Assembly (NCBI RefSeq): GCF_029265695.1
Contig: NZ_JAJUHW010000004.1
Location: 62,001 to 126,000 of the forward strand
Direction of reading: 5' to 3'
Length of the DNA stretch: 64,000 nt
From: Gracilinema caldarium
GTDB lineage: Bacteria; Spirochaetota; Spirochaetia; Treponematales; Breznakiellaceae
Made by a program: the position numbers and the translations under genes. Positions 25,649-33,971 of this stretch are shown here, piece after piece. Each line of letters starts with the position of its first letter. Position 1 is the stretch's first letter. The notes under the pieces were generated by a model. The model was given only the letters and a program-made list of their open reading frames with translations, did not search any database and had not been told where the DNA came from.

Positions 25649-26666
25649 ATAGCTTAAAATCAGCTATCGTTTTCTTCATGAGTTCATATACCGGTTTGGG
25701 CGCTTTGTTGCGGTCAAAGGGATGGGCGCTCCCGTATCCGGCAAAGGTCCCGGGTATCCAGCTATATAGATCAGTGTAACCCCAAAGAACGAAGGAAGAA
25801 ACCTTTTCTTCCAGGGCAATGCGGAGGAGATCCAGGTACACCTTCTGCTGGGCAGCTTCCTTTTCAGGCGTTACTGGCAGTTTAATGCGTACATCTACCT
25901 CGGTAAAAGAAACGGACAATCCCAGATCCCGGAAACGCTGGATGTTTGCTCTGAGCGCTTTTTCGTTGACCGGTTGTTCAGCCAGCACATGGAGCTGGAA
26001 ACCAACCCCGTCGATTGGCACCTTTCTGGTCACCAGGTCCTTTACCAGATTGTAAAAGGCATCTCCCTTGGTTGTTCCTGCGTATTCATTGTTATAATCA
26101 TTTAAAATGAGTTTTACCGATGGATCTGCTTGGCGGGCTGTTTGAAAAGCTATATCGATATACTCTCTGCCGATGGTCTTCATCCACACCGAGTTCCGCA
26201 GTATTCCATTGTCGTCAATGACTTCGTTACATACATCGTATTCATAAAATTTGCCCTTGTAGCGCGTGAGTACCTGGTTTATTGTATCCTTCAGAACGGA
26301 GAGGGCTTTCTCTCTATCGGTCAGGTTGTTGATAAAGGGCGGATTCTGGTTGTGCCAGACGAAGGTATGACCCCGGAGCTTCATATTGTTCTTTTGCGCA
26401 AACTCAACCAATTTGTCGGGATCGGACCAGTTCCAGAAACTTTCGGTGGGCCTGAGGTACTGGAGCTTCATAATATTTTCAGCCACCAGTATGTTGAAAT
26501 TATCTTGCAGCAGTTTTGCATCCTTTGGATCAAGCAGATCACTGGGACGCACTGCTACACCGAAGAGAAACTGTTTGGAGTCTGCAACAGTTTTCATATT
26601 CTTGGGAGCACAAGAAAGGAAACCTATAACTCCGACGGCTAAAATGAACCAATATTTCGTTTTCAT
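25647..26666 (-). CDS. Endo-1,4-beta-xylanase, GH10, lipoprotein
   Basis: 339 residues. A lipobox (GFLSC) anchors it to the membrane. The GH10 barrel follows, with the acid/base Glu in YEYDVCNEVIDD and the nucleophile Glu in VSFTEVDVRI; the substrate-binding RGHTFVWHNQNP is also typical. It cleaves internal beta-1,4 bonds of xylan. Single-domain, with no carbohydrate-binding module. The gene diverges from a GH16 glucanase 99 bp away, forming a small plant-polysaccharide locus. On the minus strand TTTACA and a weak CAAGAT are spaced 17 bp apart, with the ATG six bases later, a possible leaderless promoter. Confidence 0.94.
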   Translation of the reverse strand: MKTKYWFILAVGVIGFLSCAPKNMKTVADSKQFLFGVAVRPSDLLDPKDAKLLQDNFNILVAENIMKLQYLRPTESFWNWSDPDKLVEFAQKNNMKLRGHTFVWHNQNPPFINNLTDREKALSVLKDTINQVLTRYKGKFYEYDVCNEVIDDNGILRNSVWMKTIGREYIDIAFQTARQADPSVKLILNDYNNEYAGTTKGDAFYNLVKDLVTRKVPIDGVGFQLHVLAEQPVNEKALRANIQRFRDLGLSVSFTEVDVRIKLPVTPEKEAAQQKVYLDLLRIALEEKVSSFVLWGYTDLYSWIPGTFAGYGSAHPFDRNKAPKPVYELMKKTIADFKL

Positions 26667-26722
26667 GTGTTTATCTTGTCATTGATTTTTTACTCTGTAA
26701 AGGGCGGCATGTAAAAAGTTGT

Positions 26723-26750
26723 TTGCAAAGGGCTGTAAAGGTGGCATACT
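26723..26750 (+). promoter_or_regulatory. Candidate promoter of the GH16 gene
   Basis: TTGCAA (26723-26728), 16 bp spacer, CATACT (26745-26750), which gives a leader of only about ten bases containing the GGGGGG ribosome site. Confidence 0.45.
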
Positions 26751-26765
26751 ATGTGGGGGGCAAAT

Positions 26766-27593
26766 ATGGAAAACAAATTGCATAAGATTTACTTTATATA
26801 CGGAATCGTCTTTTTCATGATAAGTCTGGCTTTTACATCCTGTGATACTTCGGTTCCCGATCCCAAGACAGCCTATGTCCCTGCTGGATACCGTCTTGTG
26901 TGGCAGGATGAGTTCGATTATAAAGGCGCACCTAACCCCGATAAATGGAATTATTCATTAGGTGGAAATGGCTGGGGAAACGGAGAGGTTCAATTTTATA
27001 CAGATAAAAGAACCAATTCTTTTGTAGATAAGGGTATGCTTACAATTAGGGCTGCCAACGAAAATGGGATGTGGACCAGCGCCCGTATAAAAACCCAATA
27101 CAAGGCCGATTGGCTCTATGGTTATATAGAAGTTCGAGCCCGTCTGCCCAAAGGGATAGGTACCTGGCCAGCTATCTGGATGCTGCCATCTTTTGATTCC
27201 TACGGCGCTTGGCCGCGCTCAGGGGAGATAGATATCATGGAGCATGTTGGTTTTGATCCCAACGTAATCCATACAACCGTCCATACCCTCGCGTATAACC
27301 ACAAAATAGGAACCCAGAAAAACCATCATGCGGTTGTCCCCGGTGCGACCGAAGCGTTTCATATTTATGGAATAGAATGGAACGAAAATTATATACAATG
27401 GTACATCGACGGAAAGCCCTTTTTTAAATTTACCAATGAGCAAAAAACCTATGCCGAATGGCCCTTTGATAAGCCTTTTTATCTTATTCTTAACCTAGCC
27501 ATAGGCGGTTCCTGGGGAGGCCAGAAAGGCATAGATCCAAAAATGAAAGAAGCTCGGCTGGAAATAGATTATGTCAGGGTGTATCAAAAATAA
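26766..27593 (+). CDS. Beta-glucanase (laminarinase/lichenase type), GH16, lipoprotein
   Basis: 275 residues. ATG 26766 is preferred over 26751 because the G-run at 26755-26760 is a good ribosome site for it. Lipobox AFTSC. The catalytic motif is SGEIDIMEHVG (nucleophile and acid/base Glu flanking D-I-M), with LVWQDEFDY and LPKGIGTWPAIWMLPS as conserved binding regions. It cleaves beta-1,3 or mixed-linkage glucans; the extra residue in E-I-D-I-M-E favours the laminarinase type. Its end overlaps the end of the convergent minus-strand gene by 20 bp. Confidence 0.94.
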   Translation: MENKLHKIYFIYGIVFFMISLAFTSCDTSVPDPKTAYVPAGYRLVWQDEFDYKGAPNPDKWNYSLGGNGWGNGEVQFYTDKRTNSFVDKGMLTIRAANENGMWTSARIKTQYKADWLYGYIEVRARLPKGIGTWPAIWMLPSFDSYGAWPRSGEIDIMEHVGFDPNVIHTTVHTLAYNHKIGTQKNHHAVVPGATEAFHIYGIEWNENYIQWYIDGKPFFKFTNEQKTYAEWPFDKPFYLILNLAIGGSWGGQKGIDPKMKEARLEIDYVRVYQK

Positions 27594-28251
27594 TATCCAT
27601 TTCTGCCCCCGGTCCCTCTTTGGGGTTCGGGGGTAAAAAGGATAGCTGGACTTTGCCTTCCAAGAGCGAAAAAAAACTTCCCTGATAAATCTGGTTTAAT
27701 ATTTCTTCCGCCATTCGTGAATTAGTTCCTGTTTGGCAGCGGAAACGCACACTGTCTCGGTCTTTTAGATGATGGGCCTGGAGATTAATTGTATGGGAAA
27801 TAGTGAACAAGCCTGCGAGGATATCGGTAATACAGATAGCTACCACTAAAGCCGTTTGGGTGTCTAAGCTGTGTCGCAGCGCCGATTCTTCAGAACGGTC
27901 AAAAAAGGTAGTAACCTGTATGCCATCAGGAGGAAGCCCAAATTCCTGCGGAGTAGTAATGAAGGATTGTAAAATATCATGCAAGTTCAGTTCTGAAAGG
28001 GTTTCATCCTTGTCATAGAAATGGTCATCGAGAGAGGAGAGTATTTTAATACGCCGTCTCAAGCTGCTTCGGTCGCCTCCTGAAGCAGCGTCCATGTCAA
28101 TAATGCTGAGCAGCAATTGATGAGTTGTTCGGTGGTGAAATTCCAGATTTTTTAGCTGTTTTTCTAGCTCCGATATATGTTTTAAAAGACGTACCTGAGA
28201 TGCCTGACTTTCTTCGAGGTCCAACTTGAGCTGTTCCGTACTTTCCCCCAT
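27574..28251 (-). CDS. Degenerate HisKA_2-type kinase-like protein
   Basis: 225 residues. The second ATG (28251) is chosen since GGGAGGGG lies seven bases before it. A coiled coil (about 5-45) is followed by LEFHHRTTHQLLLSIIDM, which aligns by eye with the HisKA_2 phospho-acceptor helix (compare VHHRVKNNMSVIASIL in the kinase at 38021-39754). The K-N-N residues are replaced and the ATPase half (TALVVAICITDILAGLF, then GKVQLSFLPP) lacks the N-box Asn and both glycine boxes. It is therefore probably a non-catalytic dimerisation or binding module. I infer this from pattern alone. It sits 43 bp downstream of the DUF362 gene on the same strand. Confidence 0.6.
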   Translation of the reverse strand: MGESTEQLKLDLEESQASQVRLLKHISELEKQLKNLEFHHRTTHQLLLSIIDMDAASGGDRSSLRRRIKILSSLDDHFYDKDETLSELNLHDILQSFITTPQEFGLPPDGIQVTTFFDRSEESALRHSLDTQTALVVAICITDILAGLFTISHTINLQAHHLKDRDSVRFRCQTGTNSRMAEEILNQIYQGSFFSLLEGKVQLSFLPPNPKEGPGAEMDIIFDTP

Positions 28252-28294
28252 GGTTCCCCTCCCAAAAGTTGCCACTTTTACATTGGATCGTTAT

Positions 28295-29410
28295 TTAATC
28301 GATTCGTATTAGTTCATATTCCTGCTTTCCAAGTCCAATTTTTTCAGCATAATCGATGCCGAGCTTCCAGTTGGTGTGGGGCTGGGCAAGGGTAAAACGG
28401 TCTGAAAGCTCTTCCTGCTTTGTATGGCCAATACAGCTTGCAGGATTAATCGGCGCTTGGTTGACTAAATCTACCGAAGCCCGGTCCAGCGCAACCGGGT
28501 CAAAGCTCGCCGCTATTCCGATGTCCCCTACAATGGGCACATCATTCATACTCCAGCAGTCGCAGTTCGGAGAAACATTCATTATAAAGTTGATATGGAA
28601 ACTGGGCTTATCCTTAACAACCGCAAGCGCATATTCGGCGATCTTTTCCTGGGCACCTACCGAGTCCCATTGGGGCTGGGCCGCATCGTACATACATACC
28701 GCCACACACTGGCCGCAGCCGACGCAGCGGGTATAATCGATGACCGCCTTTTTATGTTCCAAATGTATGGCGTTCTGGGCACAATTTTTTACACAGATGC
28801 CGCAGCCAATGCAGTTTCCCGAATCGATTTTGGGCTGCCCATTGGAGTGCATTTCCATTTTACCCCCAATGGATCCGGACCCCATACCGAGGTTCTTTAT
28901 TGCTCCTCCAAAACCGGTGAGTTCATGGCCCTTAAAATGGTTCATCGATATAAGTACATCGCTTTCTGCGATGGCAGAACCAATCTTTGCGGTTTTGCAA
29001 TGTTTCTGGTTAATTTCGATTTCCCGATATTCGGTGCCCTTAATGCCGTCTGCAATGATCACCGGGCATCCTGTCGCAAGGGGGTTAAAGCCGTTTTCAA
29101 AAGCGCTTTCGATATGGTCTACCCCATTGGCCCGGCGTCCCTTGTACAGGGTATTGCAGTCGGTCAGAAAGGGCAGGGCTCCCTTGCTTTTCAGGACCTG
29201 AACGAGCCTGAGTACATAGTTGGGCCTGATATAGGCCAGGTTCCCTGGTTCTCCAAAATGGATTTTAATAGCCGTCAGTTTTTTATCAAAATCGATGTCT
29301 AAAAGGCCCGCTTTTTTTACCAGGGTTTCAAATTTGTCGAGCAAGTTTTTTCCCGGTTTTGTCCGGAGATTGGTCACATAGACAAGAGGTTTTTGTATAG
29401 AATTATTCAT
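28295..29410 (-). CDS. DUF362 protein with two [4Fe-4S] ferredoxin motifs
   Basis: 371 residues. The DUF362 core (IKIHFGEPGNLAYIRPNYV, then SMNHFKGHELTGFGGAIKNLGMG split by ordinary sequence) is interrupted at about 195-250 by two C-x2-C-x2-C-x3-C sites (CIGCGICVKNC and CVGCGQCVAVC). Such proteins are cytoplasmic iron-sulfur proteins of unresolved function, widespread in anaerobes. No ribosome site is seen; a promoter ends six bases before the ATG, so the mRNA may be leaderless. Confidence 0.9.
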   Translation of the reverse strand: MNNSIQKPLVYVTNLRTKPGKNLLDKFETLVKKAGLLDIDFDKKLTAIKIHFGEPGNLAYIRPNYVLRLVQVLKSKGALPFLTDCNTLYKGRRANGVDHIESAFENGFNPLATGCPVIIADGIKGTEYREIEINQKHCKTAKIGSAIAESDVLISMNHFKGHELTGFGGAIKNLGMGSGSIGGKMEMHSNGQPKIDSGNCIGCGICVKNCAQNAIHLEHKKAVIDYTRCVGCGQCVAVCMYDAAQPQWDSVGAQEKIAEYALAVVKDKPSFHINFIMNVSPNCDCWSMNDVPIVGDIGIAASFDPVALDRASVDLVNQAPINPASCIGHTKQEELSDRFTLAQPHTNWKLGIDYAEKIGLGKQEYELIRID

Positions 29411-29416
29411 ATTTTG

Positions 29417-29445
29417 ATGATAGACGCACCCGCAGACTTTGTAAA
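29417..29445 (-). promoter_or_regulatory. Promoter of the DUF362 gene, predicted leaderless
   Basis: On the minus strand TTTACA (29440-29445), 17 bp spacer, TATCAT (29417-29422), then six bases to the ATG at 29410, with no Shine-Dalgarno sequence. Confidence 0.55.
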
Positions 29446-29472
29446 GGGAGCCACCTTAAACGGCTCACCTTT
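29443..29472 (-). terminator. Weak hairpin after the diguanylate cyclase gene
   Basis: AAAGG-GAGCC pairs with GGCTC-CCTTT with one bulge on each side; the T-run is short. It overlaps the -35 box of the DUF362 promoter. Confidence 0.35.
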
Positions 29473-29483
29473 ATGCAATAGCC

Positions 29484-30485
29484 TCATTCTGACATGATAA
29501 CCCTGTTTCTTCCTTCTTTTTTTGCCCTGTATAAAGCCTTATCAACTCTTTCTAGAATGCTTTCAATACTATCATGTTCTTTGTAAGAGGTAACACCAAA
29601 ACTGGCAGTTTTGTGCCCAATTATTTCAAATATAAAATTTTCTACAACCTGTCTTATTTTGTTTGCCATATGCATGGCTCTCTCAAGCTCGGTTTCTGGA
29701 CAAATTATCAAAAATTCTTCTCCACCCCAGCGGCCGCAAACATCAGTATTTCTTGTGTTTTCTAAAATTATGTTTGCAAATTGTAACAAGATTTTATCAC
29801 CCACTAGATGGCCAAAAGTATCGTTCACCTCTTTAAAATGATCTATGTCTAACATTATAATTGAAAACGGTCTTATATAACGTTTTGATCTTTCCAATTC
29901 CATATAAATTGTTTCTTCTAAAACACGTCTGTTATATAGGGATGTCAATTTATCAGTAACCGCAAGTTTATTTAATTCTATATTTAAAGATCTTAATTCC
30001 TCTGTCTTCTCATTAACCAATCTTTCTAGAACAGCGTTTCTTTCTTCTATTTCCTTTACTGGATATGCTTCATCTTCTCCATGTTCAACTGTTGGTAAAG
30101 AAATATGCTTATGTTCCATTTGCCATCGGTTTTGATTGAGGATCCAGACTGTCGAATATCTTAATCCATTTAGCCTTACCTCTTCTTTGAGGATATAAAA
30201 TTTTAGATTTAATACACAGGCTACTATCCCGACGTTATCAAATGGTTTTTGAATATGCATACTTAAAATTTCATAATCTATTGGGTCAGGAACCTGAGAA
30301 ATGTCTCTTTCAAATAATGAAATTGATGCATCGAGCTTAAAAGAAACTTCATCAAGACCAGTGCCAAAGACAGAAAAACGACGACTAAAAAATTGTTTTA
30401 CTTCCTCAAAATTTCTTTCCTTAAAATAAACCCTTAAATACGAAAGAAAAGCTTGTTCTAAATCGCCTGTCTCAATATCGCTCAT
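29484..30485 (-). CDS. Diguanylate cyclase with N-terminal NTF2/SnoaL-like domain
   Basis: 333 residues, soluble. An N-terminal domain (about 1-135) has an NTF2/SnoaL-like pattern (helical start, then FDNVGIVACVLNLKFYILKEEV and YSTVWILNQNRWQMEHKHIS). A coiled linker leads to the GGDEF domain with the active motif RWGGEEF and the inhibitory site RNTD five residues before it. It should make cyclic di-GMP and be feedback-inhibited. The sequence is clearly more A/T-rich than its neighbours, perhaps from recent acquisition. GGAG lies five bases before the ATG. Confidence 0.9.
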   Translation of the reverse strand: MSDIETGDLEQAFLSYLRVYFKERNFEEVKQFFSRRFSVFGTGLDEVSFKLDASISLFERDISQVPDPIDYEILSMHIQKPFDNVGIVACVLNLKFYILKEEVRLNGLRYSTVWILNQNRWQMEHKHISLPTVEHGEDEAYPVKEIEERNAVLERLVNEKTEELRSLNIELNKLAVTDKLTSLYNRRVLEETIYMELERSKRYIRPFSIIMLDIDHFKEVNDTFGHLVGDKILLQFANIILENTRNTDVCGRWGGEEFLIICPETELERAMHMANKIRQVVENFIFEIIGHKTASFGVTSYKEHDSIESILERVDKALYRAKKEGRNRVIMSE

Positions 30486-30501
30486 GAGGACTCCAACATG
30501 A

Positions 30502-30529
30502 ACTATAAATGGATCTACTTATTTGTCAA
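30502..30529 (-). promoter_or_regulatory. Promoter of the diguanylate cyclase gene
   Basis: On the minus strand TTGACA (30524-30529), 16 bp spacer, TATAGT (30502-30507); leader of about 12 nt with a GGAG ribosome site. Confidence 0.7.
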
Positions 30530-30531
30530 GG

Positions 30532-30555
30532 AAAGGGGCACGGCCCCTTTTTTTC
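30532..30555 (+). terminator. Orphan plus-strand terminator
   Basis: AAAGGGGC pairs with GCCCCTTT over a three-base loop and continues into seven T residues. No plus-strand gene ends here, so it may shield the downstream sugar operon from antisense read-through. Confidence 0.6.
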
Positions 30556-30607
30556 CGTAACCGACTTTTGAAATGAGCTCAATTGGCTCAATTTTTAAAA
30601 ATTTTAC

Positions 30608-30636
30608 TTGCATTTTCTAAAAAGTGGGTTTATAGT
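30608..30636 (+). promoter_or_regulatory. Promoter of the sugar ABC/phosphorylase operon
   Basis: TTGCAT (30608-30613), 17 bp spacer, TATAGT (30631-30636). Leader of about 50 nt with GGAGG before ATG 30695. Confidence 0.75.
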
Positions 30637-30658
30637 GTTACTAACAAGCGTTAGTAAC
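30637..30658. promoter_or_regulatory. Operator-like inverted repeat at the transcription start
   Basis: GTTACTAAC (30637-30645), AAGC, GTTAGTAAC (30650-30658), perfect arms lying over the predicted +1. A LacI-family gene is the fourth gene of this operon and is the natural candidate for binding here (inference). Confidence 0.65.
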
Positions 30659-30694
30659 GCACAGAACGAACAAATTGGACAAATGGAGGTACCT

Positions 30695-32002
30695 ATGAAA
30701 AAGCTCGCAATGACACTCGTCATGGCACTTGCGGTGTTTGGTCTCGTATTCGCCGGTGGCGGCACCGAAAAGGCCGCATCTGGCAGCAGCGGCCAAAAAA
30801 CCATCAACTTTTTAGCCGTATGGGGCGGCCAGGAAGCGGAAGTATTCCGTGCAATGGTTAAACCCTTTGAAGAGCGGACTGGCATAAAGGTAGAACTGGA
30901 AGCGACACGGGACCTGGATGCGGTCATTACAACCCGGGTTGAGGCGGGAAATCCTCCGGATGTGGCGGGACTTCCCGGTCCTGGTAAGCTGGTTGAACTG
31001 GCCAAGGCTGGTAAGCTTGTAGATCTGTCCCAGGTTCTTGATATGAACGAATTCAATAAGAACTATTCTGCTGGCTGGAAGGATCTTGGTACGGTAGATG
31101 GCAAACTCTATGGTATCTTTACCAAAGCGGCCATCAAAGGTCTTGTCTGGTACAATCCTAAAACATTTAAGGCCGCTGGTGTTAATCCGCCTACCAATGC
31201 CTGGACCTGGAATGATATGATGAACTATTCCAAACAGGCGATTGATAAGGGTCTTGCTCCTTGGGCGATTGGTGTAGAAAGCGGTGCTGCATCTGGCTGG
31301 GTTGGAACTGACTGGCTCGAGAATATTTTCTTGCGGGTAAATGGCCCAGAAAAATACAAGGAATGGTACGAAGGTAAACTGGCATGGACCAGCCCTGAAG
31401 TACGGAAAGCATGGGAAATTTGGGGCCAGATTATTGCGGATTCTAAAATGATTTACGGTGGTTCAAAATATGTTAATTCGACCAACTTTGGCAATGCTCA
31501 TGAACCGCTCTTTAGCAATCCTCCCAAAGCTTTGTTCCATCATCAGGCTAGCTTTATCCAGAGCTTCATTTTGAATCAGTTCCCGAGCCTGAAACCTGTT
31601 GAAGACTTTGATTTTGTAGCCTTCCCCAGCATCGACGCAAAATATGCTAAGGCAGTAGAAGGTGCAGCTGATGTTATCGGTGTATTCAAGAATACCCCGG
31701 AAGTCCGCGCTTTTGTAAATTACCTGGCGAGTGCAGAAGCTCAGGCTTATTGGGCAGCCGGTACGGGAGCCCTGGCTACCAACAAGAATGTTTCTCTCGT
31801 ATTCTATCCCGACGCTCTTACCAAACGGGCTGCAGATATTATGAACAAGGCTGAGATTGTTGTATTCGATGCTTCTGACATGATGAAGCCTGAAATGAAT
31901 GCAGCTTTCTGGTCCGCTGTGGTGAGCTATATTGAGAATCCGAAAAACCTGGATTCCATATTGGCCGGTCTCGAAAAGGTCCGTAAGGATGCATATAAAT
32001 AA
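30695..32002 (+). CDS. Sugar ABC transporter substrate-binding protein
   Basis: 435-residue periplasmic binding protein (family 1, MalE/UgpB-like). ATG 30695 is chosen for the GGAGG 6 bases upstream. The signal peptide ends LVFAGGG and has no lipobox Cys, as in many treponemal binding proteins. Body features include ITTRVEAGNPPDVAGLPGPG, KLYGIFTKAAIKGLVWYNP and the C-terminal EVRAFVNYLASAEAQAYWA. It captures an oligosaccharide; the downstream GH65 phosphorylase suggests an alpha-linked disaccharide. A hairpin follows the stop. Confidence 0.93.
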   Translation: MKKLAMTLVMALAVFGLVFAGGGTEKAASGSSGQKTINFLAVWGGQEAEVFRAMVKPFEERTGIKVELEATRDLDAVITTRVEAGNPPDVAGLPGPGKLVELAKAGKLVDLSQVLDMNEFNKNYSAGWKDLGTVDGKLYGIFTKAAIKGLVWYNPKTFKAAGVNPPTNAWTWNDMMNYSKQAIDKGLAPWAIGVESGAASGWVGTDWLENIFLRVNGPEKYKEWYEGKLAWTSPEVRKAWEIWGQIIADSKMIYGGSKYVNSTNFGNAHEPLFSNPPKALFHHQASFIQSFILNQFPSLKPVEDFDFVAFPSIDAKYAKAVEGAADVIGVFKNTPEVRAFVNYLASAEAQAYWAAGTGALATNKNVSLVFYPDALTKRAADIMNKAEIVVFDASDMMKPEMNAAFWSAVVSYIENPKNLDSILAGLEKVRKDAYK

Positions 32003-32024
32003 TAGATAGAAAAATCAGTTCTTC

Positions 32025-32050
32025 AAGCCGGAACTTCACGGTTCCGGCTT
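32025..32050 (+). terminator. Intercistronic hairpin after the binding-protein gene
   Basis: AAGCCGGAAC pairs with GTTCCGGCTT over six bases. The weak T tail suggests partial termination or 3' protection, favouring high binding-protein levels over permease. Confidence 0.65.
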
Positions 32051-32085
32051 GTTAGTTGTAATCACAAAGCATAAGGCGGAACAGC

Positions 32086-33066
32086 ATGCATGTAAACTAT
32101 TTTTTAATAGCCATCCTGGCAATAGGGATTATTCCAGTTTTTATATGGTCATACCTTGTGGTAACCGAGCTAGTGGTTTCCCGCACACCTCGAAAAATAT
32201 CTGGTTCTCTTCGGCCTTGGCTTTGGTTACTTCCGGCCCTTTCTCTCCTCGTCGTATTTTTGGTATATCCCGCTGCGAATACGGTATATCTCAGTTTTTT
32301 AGATGCCAAGTCTGCTAATTTTGTAGGCTTTGCCAATTACCTATATATATTTACTGATGCCAACATGCTGGTGGTACTCCGCAATAATGTGTTATGGCTG
32401 GTACTCTTTACGCTCTTTTGTCTGTTCTTTGGCCTCTTGATTGCACTGCTGGCCGACCGTGTTCGCTATGAGTCTGTCGCGAAGGCCTTTATTTTTCTGC
32501 CCATGGCTATTTCTTTTGTTGCAGCCGGTGTAATCTGGAAATTTATGTATGAATATCGCCCTGCTGGCTCCCCGCAAATCGGTACGGTGAATGCTGTCCT
32601 TTCAGTAATAAATCCAGCTTTTGAACCAAAGGCATGGCTCTTTGACCGTTCTACCAATAATATAGCCCTCATTGTGGTGGGTATATGGATGTGGACCGGT
32701 TTTGCCATGGTGATCCTTTCTGCAGGGCTTAAGGGAATCAGCGAAGACCTCTTGGAGGCAGCCCGTATGGATGGGGCAGGGGAGTTCACCATATTTATAA
32801 AGATCATTTTACCCTTACTGCTTCCGACGATTACCGTGGTAGCTACCACGCTTATTATAAATGTTTTAAAAGTCTTTGATATTGTATATGTGATGACCAA
32901 TGGTAACCTTGGGACCGAGGTTATCGCAAACCGCATGTACAAGGAAATGTTTAATTATCGTAATTATGGTCGGGCCAGTGCCATCGCCACGCTGCTCCTC
33001 GTGGCCATAATTCCTGTCATGGTCATCAACATTAAACGATTTAATGCGGAGGGTTCCCATGAGTAA
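32086..33066 (+). CDS. Sugar ABC transporter permease (MalF-like)
   Basis: 326 residues with about eight hydrophobic segments. The ATPase-coupling EAA loop is EAARMDGAGEFTIFIKIILP. It starts at ATG 32086 after AAGGCGGA. An N-terminal extra helix pair precedes the core permease fold. It forms the membrane channel with the next gene, whose start overlaps this stop. No ATPase gene is in the operon. Confidence 0.93.
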   Translation: MHVNYFLIAILAIGIIPVFIWSYLVVTELVVSRTPRKISGSLRPWLWLLPALSLLVVFLVYPAANTVYLSFLDAKSANFVGFANYLYIFTDANMLVVLRNNVLWLVLFTLFCLFFGLLIALLADRVRYESVAKAFIFLPMAISFVAAGVIWKFMYEYRPAGSPQIGTVNAVLSVINPAFEPKAWLFDRSTNNIALIVVGIWMWTGFAMVILSAGLKGISEDLLEAARMDGAGEFTIFIKIILPLLLPTITVVATTLIINVLKVFDIVYVMTNGNLGTEVIANRMYKEMFNYRNYGRASAIATLLLVAIIPVMVINIKRFNAEGSHE

Positions 33067-33931
33067 AAAAATCATTTCCCTGGAAGCTCAGTACCGTAAA
33101 GCCCTGTCCGCTATTCCACTTCACTTCGTGCTTATTCTTGCCTGTGTAGTCTGGATGGTTCCTTCAGTGGGGCTTTTTATAAGCTCTTTTCGGCCGAAAA
33201 ATCTTATAGCCATAAGCGGCTGGTGGGAGGCGCTAAAAAGTCCCTTTGCCTTTACATTGGATAACTATATCCATGTCATTTCCCGGGGTAATATGGGTAG
33301 GAGTTTTATTAACAGCCTGCTCATTGCTGTGCCTGCAACGGTTATTCCGATCTTTATTGCCGCAGCGGCAGCCTATGCCTTTGCATGGATGCGTTTTCCC
33401 CTCAGGAAGGCCCTTTTCTTGCTTGTAGTAGCCCTGATTGTGGTTCCGCTCCAAATGACCATGATTCCGGTTTTGCGCATTTTTAACAGTCTGGGGCTTA
33501 CAGGAAGTTTTACCGGCATTTGGCTTGCCCACACGGCCTATGGACTTCCCTTTGCGGTATATCTCTTGCGGAATTTTATCGCCCAATTGCCCCCTTCCAT
33601 GATAGAATCCGCCGAGATTGATGGAGCTTCCCACCCATTAATATTCCTCAAACTGATAGTGCCCACTTCTATTCCCGCCATTTCATCGCTTGCTATTTTC
33701 CAGTTCATGTGGGTATGGAATGATCTTCTGATTGCCCTTGTTTACCTGGGCGGTACTCCCGACGTAGCACCTATGACGGTTACTATCGGTAACCTGGTCA
33801 ATTCCTATGGCGGCGGCTGGGAATATTTAACCGCAGCGGCCTTTATATCTATGGTCCTGCCCCTTGTGGTCTTCTTTGGATTACAGCAATATTTTGTTAA
33901 AGGTGTTCTCGCCGGTTCGGTCAAAGAATAG
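33059..33931 (+). CDS. Sugar ABC transporter permease (MalG-like)
   Basis: 290 residues, six membrane segments. The EAA loop is ESAEIDGASHPLIFLKLIVP. ATG 33059 overlaps the upstream stop and has GGAGGG before it, so it is preferred to ATG 33044. It pairs with the MalF-like permease. The missing ATPase is presumably supplied in trans by a shared MsmK/MalK-type protein, as known for several such importers. Confidence 0.93.
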   Translation: MSKKIISLEAQYRKALSAIPLHFVLILACVVWMVPSVGLFISSFRPKNLIAISGWWEALKSPFAFTLDNYIHVISRGNMGRSFINSLLIAVPATVIPIFIAAAAAYAFAWMRFPLRKALFLLVVALIVVPLQMTMIPVLRIFNSLGLTGSFTGIWLAHTAYGLPFAVYLLRNFIAQLPPSMIESAEIDGASHPLIFLKLIVPTSIPAISSLAIFQFMWVWNDLLIALVYLGGTPDVAPMTVTIGNLVNSYGGGWEYLTAAAFISMVLPLVVFFGLQQYFVKGVLAGSVKE

Positions 33932-33971
33932 AACCTTGAGGGCATAAATAAAACAAAAGGATTTATGGCAG

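Noticed and set aside
26130-26642. 170-residue open frame antisense to the xylanase gene
   Set aside because: No start signals, no domain, and wholly within the GH10 gene.
28595-29302. 235-residue open frame antisense to the DUF362 gene
   Set aside because: The opposite strand encodes two ferredoxin motifs and the DUF362 core; the plus-strand frame shows no family pattern.
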